Shown here in pieces: positions 25,914-35,900 of a DNA stretch of 64,000 nucleotides. The DNA lies in the NCBI RefSeq assembly GCF_024453815.1, contig NZ_CP072934.1, positions 434,001 to 498,000 of the forward strand. Reading direction: 5' to 3'. Positions within the stretch are counted from its first letter, which is position 1. The number at the start of each line of letters is the position of its first letter. The stretch is from Corynebacterium pseudogenitalium. Its GTDB lineage: Bacteria > Actinomycetota > Actinomycetes > Mycobacteriales > Mycobacteriaceae. A model generated the notes under the pieces. It was not told where the DNA came from and did not search any database. It saw nothing but the letters and a program-made list of their open reading frames with translations. The translations under genes were made by a program, and so were the position numbers.

Positions 25914-26753
25914 ATGAACACGATGCGGCTGCGTTTCGACATCGCCTATGACGGCACCGACTTTCACGGCTGGGCCCGGCAGAAAGGCGACCTGCGGACC
26001 GTCCAAGGAACCGTGGAGGACGCGCTCGCGCTTGTGCTGCGCCACCCCGTCGCCCTGACGGTCGCGGGCCGTACGGATGCGGGGGTCCACGCCCGTGGCC
26101 AGGTTGCGCACGCAGACATCGACCCGGCCGCGTTGCAGCAGCGCTCTCTTGACGGTGATCCTGCACGCCTGGTGCGTCGCCTTGCCAAACTGCTACCGGA
26201 CGACATCCGAGTTCAACAAGTCCGGGAGGTTGCCCCTGAGTTCGACGCTCGCTTCTCGGCGATGGCGCGTCACTACATCTACCGCGTCACTACCAACCCA
26301 GCGGGGGCGCTGCCGACACGGACGCGTGACACTGCGGTGTGGGCTCGCCCGGTCGACGTGCAGCTAATGCAACAGACCGCCGACGTGCTGCTCGGGCTGC
26401 ACGACTTCGCGGCGTTCTGCAAGCCGCGACCGCACGCGACGACGATCCGCGACGTGCACAGCTTCCGCTGGGTAGACGCTTCCACGGAGGCGGAGCCGCA
26501 GCTCTACGAGGCACACATCAGTGCCGACGCGTTCTGTTGGAACATGGTGCGCGCACTGACCGCGACGTGCCTCACGGTCGGGCAGGGCAAGCGCGACCTG
26601 GCGTGGGCCACTGGACTGCTCGACGCCACTGAGCGGCGCGCCGACGTACCGTTAGCCCCCGCGAAGGGGCTGACCTTCGACCACGTTGTGTACCCACCAG
26701 AGCAGGAGTGGGAGGCACGAGCCAACACAACTCGTGATCGGCGTTCGCTCTGA
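25914..26753 (+). CDS. truA: tRNA pseudouridine(38-40) synthase TruA
   Basis: 279-residue enzyme that isomerises uridines 38-40 in the tRNA anticodon arm. The start LRFDIAYDGTDFHGWARQ, the catalytic-Asp motif GRTDAGVHARGQVAH and the C-terminal FCWNMVRALTATCLTVGQGK block are present. The ATG at 25914 fits the -10 spacing; 25923 is an in-frame alternative. It precedes the large membrane protein and the ESX-4 locus, the same neighbourhood as in mycobacteria. Confidence 0.95.
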   Translation: MNTMRLRFDIAYDGTDFHGWARQKGDLRTVQGTVEDALALVLRHPVALTVAGRTDAGVHARGQVAHADIDPAALQQRSLDGDPARLVRRLAKLLPDDIRVQQVREVAPEFDARFSAMARHYIYRVTTNPAGALPTRTRDTAVWARPVDVQLMQQTADVLLGLHDFAAFCKPRPHATTIRDVHSFRWVDASTEAEPQLYEAHISADAFCWNMVRALTATCLTVGQGKRDLAWATGLLDATERRADVPLAPAKGLTFDHVVYPPEQEWEARANTTRDRRSL

Positions 26754-26811
26754 GAGCGCAAAGCGATAAGATTTCACCAGTCTCAACGTCTTAGGTCTCG
26801 AAGGAGTACGC

Positions 26812-28950
26812 GTGGTCACTGCCGGGATGTTCATAGCAGCGGTACTTGTGTTTGTGCTGCCAGGATTCCTGGTCAACGTCATCTCCGGCATGCGTGTGCC
26901 GGCGTCGGTGGTGGCGTCGATACCCGTGAGCTTCGGCATTATTGGCTTCAGCGCCTGGTCTTGGGGCCTGACGTCGGCGAGGTTTTCGCCGTGGACGTTC
27001 TCTGTGAGCGTGGTGTTTGTGATGTTGTGTGCTGCGGGGTGGCGCTACGCGTTTGCGCGCCGCGCCCGCGAGCGCTGGACTGGCACTGGGCAACTGTCGT
27101 GGCGTCGGGCGCTGCTGCCGGGGACTCCGCAGGAGCGGCGCGAAGGCAGTGTGGTTGACCCCGTCTGGGTGCTGCCGCTGCTTGGTGTGATTGCGGGGTC
27201 GGCGATGCTGATCAGTGACAAGCTGCGGTGGCTGCAGGGAACTCCGCTGGGTTTGGCCAATATCGTGCAGGGTTGGGATTCCCAGTGGCACGCCAATACT
27301 GTGCGCTTCATCATGGATGAGGGGATTGCGTCGCCAACGCGCATGGGGGAGCTGATGTACCAGGAGACGCACAGTTCGCTGTTGTATCCCTCGGGGTACC
27401 ACGCGGGGGTTGCGTTGTTTGCCAAGACCGCTGGGATGGCGCCGATCCCCGCGCTGAATGTGGCGCAGGCGATCGTGCCATCGGTGGCGGCTTGCGTGTC
27501 CGTGGCGTGCCTGGTGTTTGCGTTTCTGCGGTCGCGGGGGCTGACGGCGCAGATCGCGGCGGGGTTCGCGCCGCTGCTGGTGTACGGTGCGCCGCAGCTG
27601 ATGTGGGTGTCGGATTTTGTTGGCATGTGGCCGTACATGATGGCAGTTGCGCTCACGGGCATTGTGATTTGGCAGTTCCTGGAGGTGCCACGGCATCACA
27701 ACTCGGCGTTTGCGGCGGCCATCGGGTTCTTCGGGGTGGTGGCGGTGCACCCGTCGCCGGTGACCACGATTGCGCTGGCGGTGGCCTTCGCTTGGTGCTT
27801 TTCGACGCTTCTTCGTCCCGTCCGTTCACGCCTCGTGGACACTGTCTGGTTAGCGGCCCCGGCGCTTGCCGGTGCGGTGCTGTTCCTGCCACAGATGTTT
27901 GCTGGTTCCGAGCAGGCGCAGGAGGTCGCGGGGTGGTCTACTCCGGAGGATGGCACGGCGCCAAATCCGTGGGCGCTCGCGATCACGATGGATACGCGCC
28001 ACGTCACTGAGTACTTCCCGAACTACAACCCGACTGTGCTGCTGTGGCTCGCGCTCGTGGGGGCGGTGGCGGTTGTGGCGTGGCGTCGCCAGGTGTGGCC
28101 GGTGGCGTTCTACGTCCTGTCACTTGCGACGGTGGTGCAGGCAACCGCACCGCTTCCGCCGGTGCTGGACGTGGTGCCTTCGCTGGTTTCGGGGCTGCAC
28201 TACAACACGGCGCACCGCCTGGTGTTGCCGGTGGTGATGTGCGTCATCGTCGCGGCGGCCATAGGGGCCTCGGTGATGATTCGGATGCTGACGTTGGCGC
28301 CGGTTGCCGCGCGTGAGGGCACGGTGGTGGCGAAGGGGGCGTCGACAATTGGGGCGGTGCTCGTGTCCCTCGTGGTGGCTGCGAGTACTGCGACCGCCGT
28401 GCACGCGAATGCAGCTCAATCGGCGGAGGGCATTTACACCGCTCCGCGCGTTGGCGGTCGAATGGTCAACGATGACGACCTGGCTGCGTTCGACTGGCTC
28501 GCGACGCAGCCTGTGGCGTGGGAAGGCGTGACCTACGGCGAGCCCGCGGACGGGCATTCGTGGCTGTATGCCTACACCGGCGTGCCGACGCTCTCCCGGC
28601 ACTACCTGTGGCCAGCGAAGACACGAGGCGACGACACCGCAACCGCGTTGTTCGACGTAGAGATGCTCGGGCGCGGGGTGCTCGGCGACGCGACGGCGAA
28701 GAACGCCGTGGACCGGGCCGTTGAACGGCTGAACATCAAGTTTTACATCGCATCGCCGCCGTCGTTCTGGGCGCAGCAGCCGCCGCGCGTGAATTTGAAC
28801 AATGCCACGGCCAATAGCGCGCTGACCCCGGTGTACGTGAAGGGAGACACGGTGATCTTCGCGGTGAACGAGGCGTTTACGCGCGCCGAGCTCGCGGAGA
28901 TGCAGCACGACGCCGTCAAGCACGGCTCGGAACCGCTGGAGCTTTGGTAG
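26812..28950 (+). CDS. Large polytopic membrane protein (DUF6541-like)
   Basis: 712-residue integral membrane protein with about 12-14 hydrophobic segments in the first 540 residues and an extracytoplasmic C-terminal part (about 550-712). The GWDSQWHANTVRFIMDEG loop, with acidic and His residues after the first group of helices, resembles the catalytic loop of GT-C glycosyltransferases. That resemblance and the DUF6541 label are recognised from memory. A GTG start follows the SD GAAGGAG. It lies between truA and eccB, the position held by a similar gene in mycobacteria. Transfer of a lipid-linked sugar in the envelope is possible but unproven. Confidence 0.7.
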   Translation: MVTAGMFIAAVLVFVLPGFLVNVISGMRVPASVVASIPVSFGIIGFSAWSWGLTSARFSPWTFSVSVVFVMLCAAGWRYAFARRARERWTGTGQLSWRRALLPGTPQERREGSVVDPVWVLPLLGVIAGSAMLISDKLRWLQGTPLGLANIVQGWDSQWHANTVRFIMDEGIASPTRMGELMYQETHSSLLYPSGYHAGVALFAKTAGMAPIPALNVAQAIVPSVAACVSVACLVFAFLRSRGLTAQIAAGFAPLLVYGAPQLMWVSDFVGMWPYMMAVALTGIVIWQFLEVPRHHNSAFAAAIGFFGVVAVHPSPVTTIALAVAFAWCFSTLLRPVRSRLVDTVWLAAPALAGAVLFLPQMFAGSEQAQEVAGWSTPEDGTAPNPWALAITMDTRHVTEYFPNYNPTVLLWLALVGAVAVVAWRRQVWPVAFYVLSLATVVQATAPLPPVLDVVPSLVSGLHYNTAHRLVLPVVMCVIVAAAIGASVMIRMLTLAPVAAREGTVVAKGASTIGAVLVSLVVAASTATAVHANAAQSAEGIYTAPRVGGRMVNDDDLAAFDWLATQPVAWEGVTYGEPADGHSWLYAYTGVPTLSRHYLWPAKTRGDDTATALFDVEMLGRGVLGDATAKNAVDRAVERLNIKFYIASPPSFWAQQPPRVNLNNATANSALTPVYVKGDTVIFAVNEAFTRAELAEMQHDAVKHGSEPLELW

Positions 28951-28999
28951 TGTAAGGCAGCGTTATTGGTTATCGGGGGATACAACATCGGGGGTATAC

Positions 29000-30253
29000 A
29001 TGTCGCAGCGATTGTTGCCAACAACGCGACCGCAGGTGTCGGGGCACAGGTTCATGCAGCGCCGTGTGGAGCACGGCCTGATCTACGGCGATATCCGGAT
29101 GATCCATGACCCGCTGGCGGCGCGGCGCCGCGCGGGGATCTTCGGGGCGGTCGGGGTGGTGCTGATCGCCGCGGTGATGGGGCTATTCGCCTGGATGAGC
29201 CCGAACCCGCACCCCGGCGAAGCCCCGATCGTGCGAGCTACTGACGGCGGCCTGTTCGTGCGTGTCGACGGCACCTTGCACCCTGTGACGAACTTGACTT
29301 CCGCTCGCCTCATCGCCGGGGAGGCCGCCGAGCCTGCCCGCGCCGGTGGGGACTACTTGGCCACGGTGCCGCGCGGCCTGCCAGTGGGCATCGTCGCGGC
29401 TCCTGGGATGTTTGCCCCTGAGGCCACGGAGGCGCATGCCTGGTCCGCGTGCCACACCGAGGGCAAGGTCACGGTGGTCGCGGGTCAGGCGCCTGCGCCG
29501 CTACCGAGGGGTACGGCGGTGCTGGCGGTGGCGGATCACCGTGAGTGGGTCGTCGATGCGCACGGTCGCAGGCAGCTGCCGCCATCCACCACGCCGGAGG
29601 GGCGCATCATGCGCCGTGCCCTGGGGATCGACGCCACGACGCCGCGCTGGTCGCCGCCGAACGCGGTGCTCGGCGCTCTGCGCGAGGGACCGGCGTTCAC
29701 GCTGCCACCGCGCCTCCCTGAGGTACTGCGCACCCCGGAGGCCACCTGGGTGCTTACGGAGCACGGCGGTGTGCAGCAAGTCTCTGACACGGCCGCCCAA
29801 GTGCTTCTCGACGCCGGCGCCGCCTCCCGCGACGTCAACCGCGCAGACATCGCGCATTACCCGGACGCGCAGCCGCCACTGGACCTGCGCATCCCGCACG
29901 AGGCTCCGCGCTGGGTGCAACCCACACAGGACACGGTGTGCGTGAACGACAAACGTGGCGCAGCCACCTGGCCGAAGGATGCCGGTGGCGTGCTTGAAGG
30001 GGCGATTGCGCTGGCGGGGACGGGCACCGCGACCCACTTCGCGGGACTACGCGAGGGCGCCGTCGGCGTGGATACAGGGCAAGGCCTACTCGTGGTGTCG
30101 CCGGAGGGTGCCCGCCACGAGGTCGCCGGGCAGGCCACCCTCGAGCTGATCGGTGTGCGCCACACCGAGGAAGCGCCGTGGCAGATCGTTGCGCTTCTCC
30201 CAGCCGGAGCTCCGCTCGAGCGGTCGGTGGCGCTGAAACCGGTGGCGTCTTAG
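29000..30253 (+). CDS. eccB4: Type VII secretion core component EccB (ESX-4)
   Basis: 417-residue bitopic membrane protein of the ESX core complex. The N-terminal motif VSGHRFMQRRVEHGLIYGD (about residues 14-32), one transmembrane helix (about 50-70) and a long extracytoplasmic domain fit EccB; two cysteines (about 152 and 314) may form a disulfide. It starts the ESX-4 locus and converges on mycP, overlapping it by 3 bp. The start codon is preceded by GGGGG (28990-28994), and a similar tcGGGGGata element lies 15 bp further upstream; this G-run start signal recurs in the locus. Confidence 0.92.
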   Translation: MSQRLLPTTRPQVSGHRFMQRRVEHGLIYGDIRMIHDPLAARRRAGIFGAVGVVLIAAVMGLFAWMSPNPHPGEAPIVRATDGGLFVRVDGTLHPVTNLTSARLIAGEAAEPARAGGDYLATVPRGLPVGIVAAPGMFAPEATEAHAWSACHTEGKVTVVAGQAPAPLPRGTAVLAVADHREWVVDAHGRRQLPPSTTPEGRIMRRALGIDATTPRWSPPNAVLGALREGPAFTLPPRLPEVLRTPEATWVLTEHGGVQQVSDTAAQVLLDAGAASRDVNRADIAHYPDAQPPLDLRIPHEAPRWVQPTQDTVCVNDKRGAATWPKDAGGVLEGAIALAGTGTATHFAGLREGAVGVDTGQGLLVVSPEGARHEVAGQATLELIGVRHTEEAPWQIVALLPAGAPLERSVALKPVAS

Positions 30254-31443
30254 AGCCCGCGGCGTCCGCGGCCCCCACGGAGGGAGCGCGCCACGATCGT
30301 CAGCGCGATGCATGCCAAGAGCCCACCGAGTGCCAGCCCGGCGCGCCGGGCCGCAAGGGATGCGGTGGGCAACGGTGCGTCGATGGTGGTGACGGTTGCC
30401 TCGCGCGGTGGCGTGGGTGGGAGTTGCGTGACGATGTCTTCTGGGCGCAGCGCCCCGCCGTTGGGTTCCGCGGCGGCGTAGACGATCTCACGCACTTGTT
30501 GCGGTGAGAGGTGTGGATAGCGCTCGAAGAGGAGGGCGATGGCGCCACTGACGACGGGTGCGGCGAAGCTGGTGCCCACGTAGGGCTGCACGGTTGGTGT
30601 GCCGTCGGGTTGGAGCTCGCCGGTGATGCCGGTGGCGAACCCTGCGCCGTCGGACGCGAGGACCACGGGTGTGGTGCCGCGGGCGGAGAGCGGCGGCTTT
30701 GGGGATGCGATGGAGTAGTCGGCGACAGTGTGGGCGTCCTCGCGTGCGCCGACGGCAAGGACCGTGGGCATGTGCGCGGGGAAGACGGCGAAGCCGTGGG
30801 CGCATTCGTTGGTGGCGTTGCCGGCGGCGGCCACGACGACGGCACCGGAGGTTTCGGCGCGGTGGAGCGCGGCCTCCAGCTCGCGGGTGTCCAGGCTTGC
30901 GGCGAGGTAAGGCGGCATGCAGGAGACGATTGAGATGTTGATGACGCGTGCGCGTTCGTCGACGGCGTTGTTGATGGCGTCAGTGAGGGTGGCGAGTGAT
31001 CCCGCGGCCTGCTCTTCGCGGTAGTGCGCGGAGGTTTGCCGGATTGAGATGAGGTGCGCTGTGGGCGCGATGCCGAGGTCGCGGCTGGCGATGATGCCGG
31101 CGACGATGGTGCCGTGGCTGTCGCAGTCGAAGAATGGATCGGGGTCGTCGGGTGTGACGAAGTCTCGGCCGGGTGTGACCGGCGGCAGTTGCGGGTGCCG
31201 CGCGATGCCGGTGTCGATGACGGCGACGCGCACCCCGCGTCCACTCGCGTGGCTGCGGGACGCGGCGACGGATGGGTCAAGCTCCGGTGGCGTGTTTCGG
31301 TCTAGTTGCAGGTGCGCAGGGCGGGCACAGGCGTAGTCCTGGGCCTGCGCCGGTGGGGCCGGGATCGAGATTGGCAGCGTCGTTCCAACGGCGAGCGGGA
31401 CGCAGAGGGTGACGAAGAGGCGTCGAGAAGCAGTGGTGCGCAT
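30250..31443 (-). CDS. mycP4: Mycosin, subtilisin-like serine protease MycP (ESX-4)
   Basis: 397-residue membrane-anchored protease of the ESX machinery. A signal peptide (about residues 1-30) precedes the S8 catalytic domain with Asp (VAVIDTGIA), His (DSHGTIVAG), oxyanion Asn (AAAGNATNE) and Ser (GTSFAAPVVSG). A C-terminal transmembrane helix and a basic tail follow. I chose the ATG at 31443 because the signal peptide begins there; the longer frame lies inside eccD. It starts 4 bp after eccD in a minus-strand pair. GGGGG lies 10 nt before the start. Confidence 0.93.
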   Translation of the reverse strand: MRTTASRRLFVTLCVPLAVGTTLPISIPAPPAQAQDYACARPAHLQLDRNTPPELDPSVAASRSHASGRGVRVAVIDTGIARHPQLPPVTPGRDFVTPDDPDPFFDCDSHGTIVAGIIASRDLGIAPTAHLISIRQTSAHYREEQAAGSLATLTDAINNAVDERARVINISIVSCMPPYLAASLDTRELEAALHRAETSGAVVVAAAGNATNECAHGFAVFPAHMPTVLAVGAREDAHTVADYSIASPKPPLSARGTTPVVLASDGAGFATGITGELQPDGTPTVQPYVGTSFAAPVVSGAIALLFERYPHLSPQQVREIVYAAAEPNGGALRPEDIVTQLPPTPPREATVTTIDAPLPTASLAARRAGLALGGLLACIALTIVARSLRGGRGRRGL

Positions 31444-31447
31444 GGGC

Positions 31448-32773
31448 TTAGAGCCCCCGGATGAGGTCGAACAGCCCGGTGAGGTGCACCGCGAGCGGGA
31501 TGACTGCGATGATGGCGGCGGCTTCGGCGCGCTCGAACCACACCACCGTGGTTGGCTCGAGGTCAGGCACGCGGCGCGACCAGATGACGGCGGTAGCGCA
31601 CACAATGGCGATGCAGCCTGCGGCCACGAGGAACGCTGGGTGCGGGCTTGGCTCGTATACGGTGGCGAGCACCACAGCACCGAGCGCGCCGAGGGCCAGC
31701 GCCGTCAGCGCGATGCGCGGGGTGGGGTAGTGGTGACGCACCGCGTGGATGAGTAGCGCGCCAGCCACGCAACCGGCGAGTGCGACGCGCCAGCCAAGTG
31801 CGGCGTCCATCGTGGCAATGCCGTAGAGCGCCGGTAAGCAGCAGGTGGTCACGGCACATGCAATCGCAGCGGATACGGTCAGCGCGGTGCGGCTGCGCGC
31901 ATCGACATCATGCTGGTACACATCCGAGCGGTCAAATTCCTCGCCAGCGGTGGGGATGCGTGGCACCTTCAAGCCCGCGGCGGCCGTGGCGATATGGGGC
32001 GTGAGCATGACCAGCAGCAACCCGAGCAGCACGACCACCGCCGCCCCCGCGTGGTGCTGCGGCAACCACGCACCGAGCGAGGCCGCGGCAAGGAGCAGCG
32101 CGCACACCGCCGCGAAGGTCGCGACGGCCGCACCGCACAGCCTGAGCATCGCGCCGATGACCACGCAGGCCACGGCGGTGATCGCGGCAGCCAGCATCCC
32201 GATTGCCGTATCGCTCGACCCGTCCCACGTAGCCGGAGGCCCAGCCACCCAGGCGCCGACTGCGAAAGGGGCCGCGCACAGAAACGCCCCGTAAACCGCG
32301 CTGCTTCGCGCCGCGAGCGACAGCACCAGCGCCGCCGCAGCCGCCAGGCCCGCGCCGAACGCCACTCCGCCGACCGTGCCAGCCACCGCTGCAATGCACA
32401 GCAGGCCCAGCATCGTCGCGCCGATGTGCAGGCCACGCACATCGCGTGCAGAAGCCGCCGCGGCGCTGAGCGAGTGGGCCGCGTCGCGGATCACGGGCGG
32501 TGCCGCCTGCTCCTGTGGGCGCATCACCACCGTCGCTCCGTTTCGCATCTTGAGCTGGTACAACGGCACGTGTCCGTCCAGTGGGATGCCAGCTACGTTG
32601 GTGAACTCCCAAGGGCGGTGCAGCTGCGGCAGTTCCACGAAGCGCGCGATCTCGGGTATCAGCTCGTAGAGCGACGAGGACGTCGGCAAACTGAGATCGA
32701 TATCGCGGTGAAGCGAAGCGACGTCGATACGAATGGTGACGTGCACGATGTGATGCGTTGCAGAAACTGCCAC
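31448..32773 (-). CDS. eccD4: Type VII secretion channel component EccD (ESX-4)
   Basis: 441-residue membrane protein: an N-terminal ubiquitin-like cytosolic domain (about residues 1-85) followed by about 11 transmembrane segments. This is the EccD architecture, and EccD forms the bulk of the ESX membrane pore. It uses a GTG start at 32773 with GGGGGG 7 nt upstream. It diverges from eccC across about 135 bp and is co-transcribed with mycP. Confidence 0.9.
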   Translation of the reverse strand: MAVSATHHIVHVTIRIDVASLHRDIDLSLPTSSSLYELIPEIARFVELPQLHRPWEFTNVAGIPLDGHVPLYQLKMRNGATVVMRPQEQAAPPVIRDAAHSLSAAAASARDVRGLHIGATMLGLLCIAAVAGTVGGVAFGAGLAAAAALVLSLAARSSAVYGAFLCAAPFAVGAWVAGPPATWDGSSDTAIGMLAAAITAVACVVIGAMLRLCGAAVATFAAVCALLLAAASLGAWLPQHHAGAAVVVLLGLLLVMLTPHIATAAAGLKVPRIPTAGEEFDRSDVYQHDVDARSRTALTVSAAIACAVTTCCLPALYGIATMDAALGWRVALAGCVAGALLIHAVRHHYPTPRIALTALALGALGAVVLATVYEPSPHPAFLVAAGCIAIVCATAVIWSRRVPDLEPTTVVWFERAEAAAIIAVIPLAVHLTGLFDLIRGL

Positions 32774-32820
32774 GATGAATCCCCCCGGAAAACAAACAAA
32801 TGCGCGACTTGGCGCTTAAC

Positions 32821-32851
32821 TTGAACAATGTAGCGCACCATCGCCTAGAAT
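32821..32851 (+). promoter_or_regulatory. Promoter of eccC
   Basis: TTGAAC (32821-32826) and TAGAAT (32846-32851) are separated by 19 nt. Transcription would start near 32858, which rules out an eccC start at 32800 or 32854 and favours 32893 or 32911. Confidence 0.55.
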
Positions 32852-32910
32852 GCATGCAGACGTTGCGCGAGGGGGAATGCGCAACCGGGGAAATGCATGA
32901 GGGGGAATGC

Positions 32911-35900
32911 ATGCTAGGTCTTGACCACGAACCAGTCGTGACACCATCGACGGCGCACACACTCGCGCCGCCACCACCACTGCCGACCGGCCAACTCCGC
33001 GCCGAAGCGGTACCGCAGGCGCACAAGGACCAGCCGATGCCGCTGCTGAAAGTGCTGCTGCCGGTGGTCATGGTGGTTGCCATTGGTGCTGTGATGGCGC
33101 TGATGGTGATGTCCGGGCGCACCGTGAGCCCAATGATGCTCATCTTCCCGGTCATGATGCTCTTCGGCATGGTCACCATGTTCTCTCCACAGGAACGCCA
33201 GGGCGACATCGACGAGACGCGCCGGGTCTACCTGCGCCACCTGGACGCCCTCGCTCACCGGGCGCGCAGCAACGCCGAGGTCCAGCGCGAGCACGCCGAA
33301 TATCTCCACCCGGCACCGAACGCCCTGCTCACGGCGGTGCCTGCGGAGCGTGTCTGGGAACAGTACGCCGCCTCGCCGTACGCGCTGCAGGTGCGCATTG
33401 GTGTTGGCGCGGTGGCACTGCATACCCCAATCGAGGTCGACGACCCTGGCTCGCCCGAGGACCTCGACCCGGTGTGCGCGGTGAGCCTGCGCAGGACGGT
33501 CGCCGCGGTGAACACGATCCAAGAGATGCCGATCGTGGTGGCGCTCAATGCGTTTCCCGTGATCACGATGGTGGGGCCGCGTGCGGCGGAGGTCGCGCGC
33601 TCGATCATTGCCCAGCTGGCGTTTTTCCACGGCCCGGAGCTCGTCGGCATCGACGCCGCCCAGGCGCCGAGAGAATTTGAGTGGGTGAAGTGGCTGCCGC
33701 ACTCCGCCACGCCGGAGGCGGCCGAGTTCCAAGTCATACTTCTCGACGCCACCACCCACCCCTCCGTGATCTCCTTCAGCACCAGTGCCTCCAGCAGCGA
33801 GAACGTGTGCGTGCTGGTTATCCACCCGGACCCGGACTGGTTGGTGGATGAGGAGGCGTTCCACCTTGTCTGCGACGACGAACTCCACGCGCTGACCGGG
33901 ATGGGCCTAGAGTTTCTGGGCAGGCCCGACAGGATTAGTGTCGCAGAGGCGGAGCTGATCGCGCGCCAACTGGCGTTCTATCGCCGCCCCGAGCTGCTCA
34001 GCGCCGAAAGCGCCTCCCACGGAGGCAAGCTGCTCCCGATGCTCGGCATCAACGACATCGCCGAGCTCAACGAGCACACCATGTGGACCGGACGCGAAGG
34101 CACCCGACAGCGCCTCATGGTCCCGATTGGCTCGACTGCCCAGGGCCAGGCCCTCTACTTGGACCTGAAAGAGTCCGCCCAGGGCGGGATGGGCCCGCAC
34201 GGGTTGTGCATCGGTGCGACGGGGTCTGGTAAATCGGAACTTCTAAAAACACTCGTTGTGGCGCTCGCCGCGACGCACTCGCCGGAGGAACTCAACCTCG
34301 TGCTCGTGGACTTCAAAGGCGGCGCAACCTTCCTCGGCTGCGAGTCCTTGCCTCACACCTCGGCGGTCATTACCAACCTGGAGGACGAATCCATCCTGGT
34401 TGAGCGCATGTACGACGCCATCTCCGGTGAGATGAACCGACGTCAGGAGCTACTGCGCAAGGCGGGGAACTACGCCAATATCACCGACTACACCGCGGCC
34501 CGGCTCGCGGGCGAGGACCTCGCGCCGCTGCCGGCGCTAGTGATCATCCTGGACGAGTTTTCTGAGTTGCTCAGCCAACACCCGCACTTCGCTGACCTGT
34601 TCGTGGCCGTCGGCCGACTTGGCCGCTCGCTGGGCGTGCACCTGCTACTTGCCTCCCAGCGCTTGGAGGAGGGCAAGCTGCGCGGGCTGGACTCGCACCT
34701 TTCTTACCGTATCGGCCTCAAGACGTTCTCCGCGGCCGAATCCCGCCAGGTGCTCGGCGTGCCGGACGCCTACGAGCTACCCAGCGAGCCCGGCGCGGGC
34801 TTCTTGTCCACGGGCTCAGGCGACTTGGAGCGTTTCCGCGCGGCGTACGTGTCGGGGCCGCTGGAGCGCGCCCGCGGCGTGACCAGGCGCGAGGCGGCCG
34901 TGGAGGTTCGCCTGTTTCACGGGTGGGAGCCTCCGCCGGTGGAGGACGCGAAGGAGAGTGTCGGTGTCGATACTGATGCGACGACGACGTTGCTGGCGGC
35001 GGTCGTCGAGAAGTCGAGGGAGGTGGCGGATGCCCTGGGCATGCGGGCGCACCAGGTGTGGCTGCCGCCGTTGCCTGCACAGATCGAGCTTTCGCAGGTC
35101 TACGGTGGCAGTGAGTCGATGCCGAAGCTGCGGGCGATTATCGGGGTGATTGACGAGCCGATCAAGCAGCGCCAGGTGCCGCTCGTGCTGGACCTGTCGG
35201 TGGCGGGTGGCCACGTGGCGCTCGCGGGTGGACCGCAGACGGGCAAGTCGATGGCGGTGCGCACGATGGTGGCGTCGCTCGCGCTGCGCCACTCCACTGA
35301 CGAGCTGTGCTTCTACATTATCGACGCCGGCTCCGGCGACTTCAGCGACGTCGCCGAACTGCCGCATGTGGCCGGTGTTGCGCAGCGCACGGACGAGGAG
35401 CGCGTGCGCCGCGTCGTCGACGAGCTGGTCGAGATGCTCGACGACTCGCAGCGGCGCACGAAGCGCCACACCGTGTTGATTGTGGACGGCTGGCACACGT
35501 TGCTCGCACCGGATGCGAAGACGGAAGACTTGCGTGAACCGCTGACTCGTCTTGCTGCGGAAGGCCCGGCTGTGGGCATTCACCTGGTTGCGACTACGCA
35601 GCGTTGGAATGCGATCCGTGCGAACGTCCGTGACGTGATCGGCACAAGGATTGAGCTGCATCTTACTGAACCGATGGACTCGGTGATTGATAGGAAGGTG
35701 CAGGCGAAACTTCCCGCGCTGCCGGGCCGCGGCATTACCGAAGAGGGGGCGTTCATGCTGGTCGCGCACACCTCCGCGCAGGACGTGGCACACGTCCGCG
35801 CAGCGACGCAGGGTCAGCCTCCGGTGCCACGCCTAAGGGTGCTGCCGAGTCACGTGGAGGTTGCGGACCTGCTCACCTCGGGAGGCCAACGTCTGCCACT

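Noticed and set aside
32800..32910. Longer N-terminus for EccC starting at 32800
   Set aside because: A good promoter (TTGAAC, TAGAAT) lies inside this stretch, so it would be upstream of the transcript, and the residues are not EccC-like.
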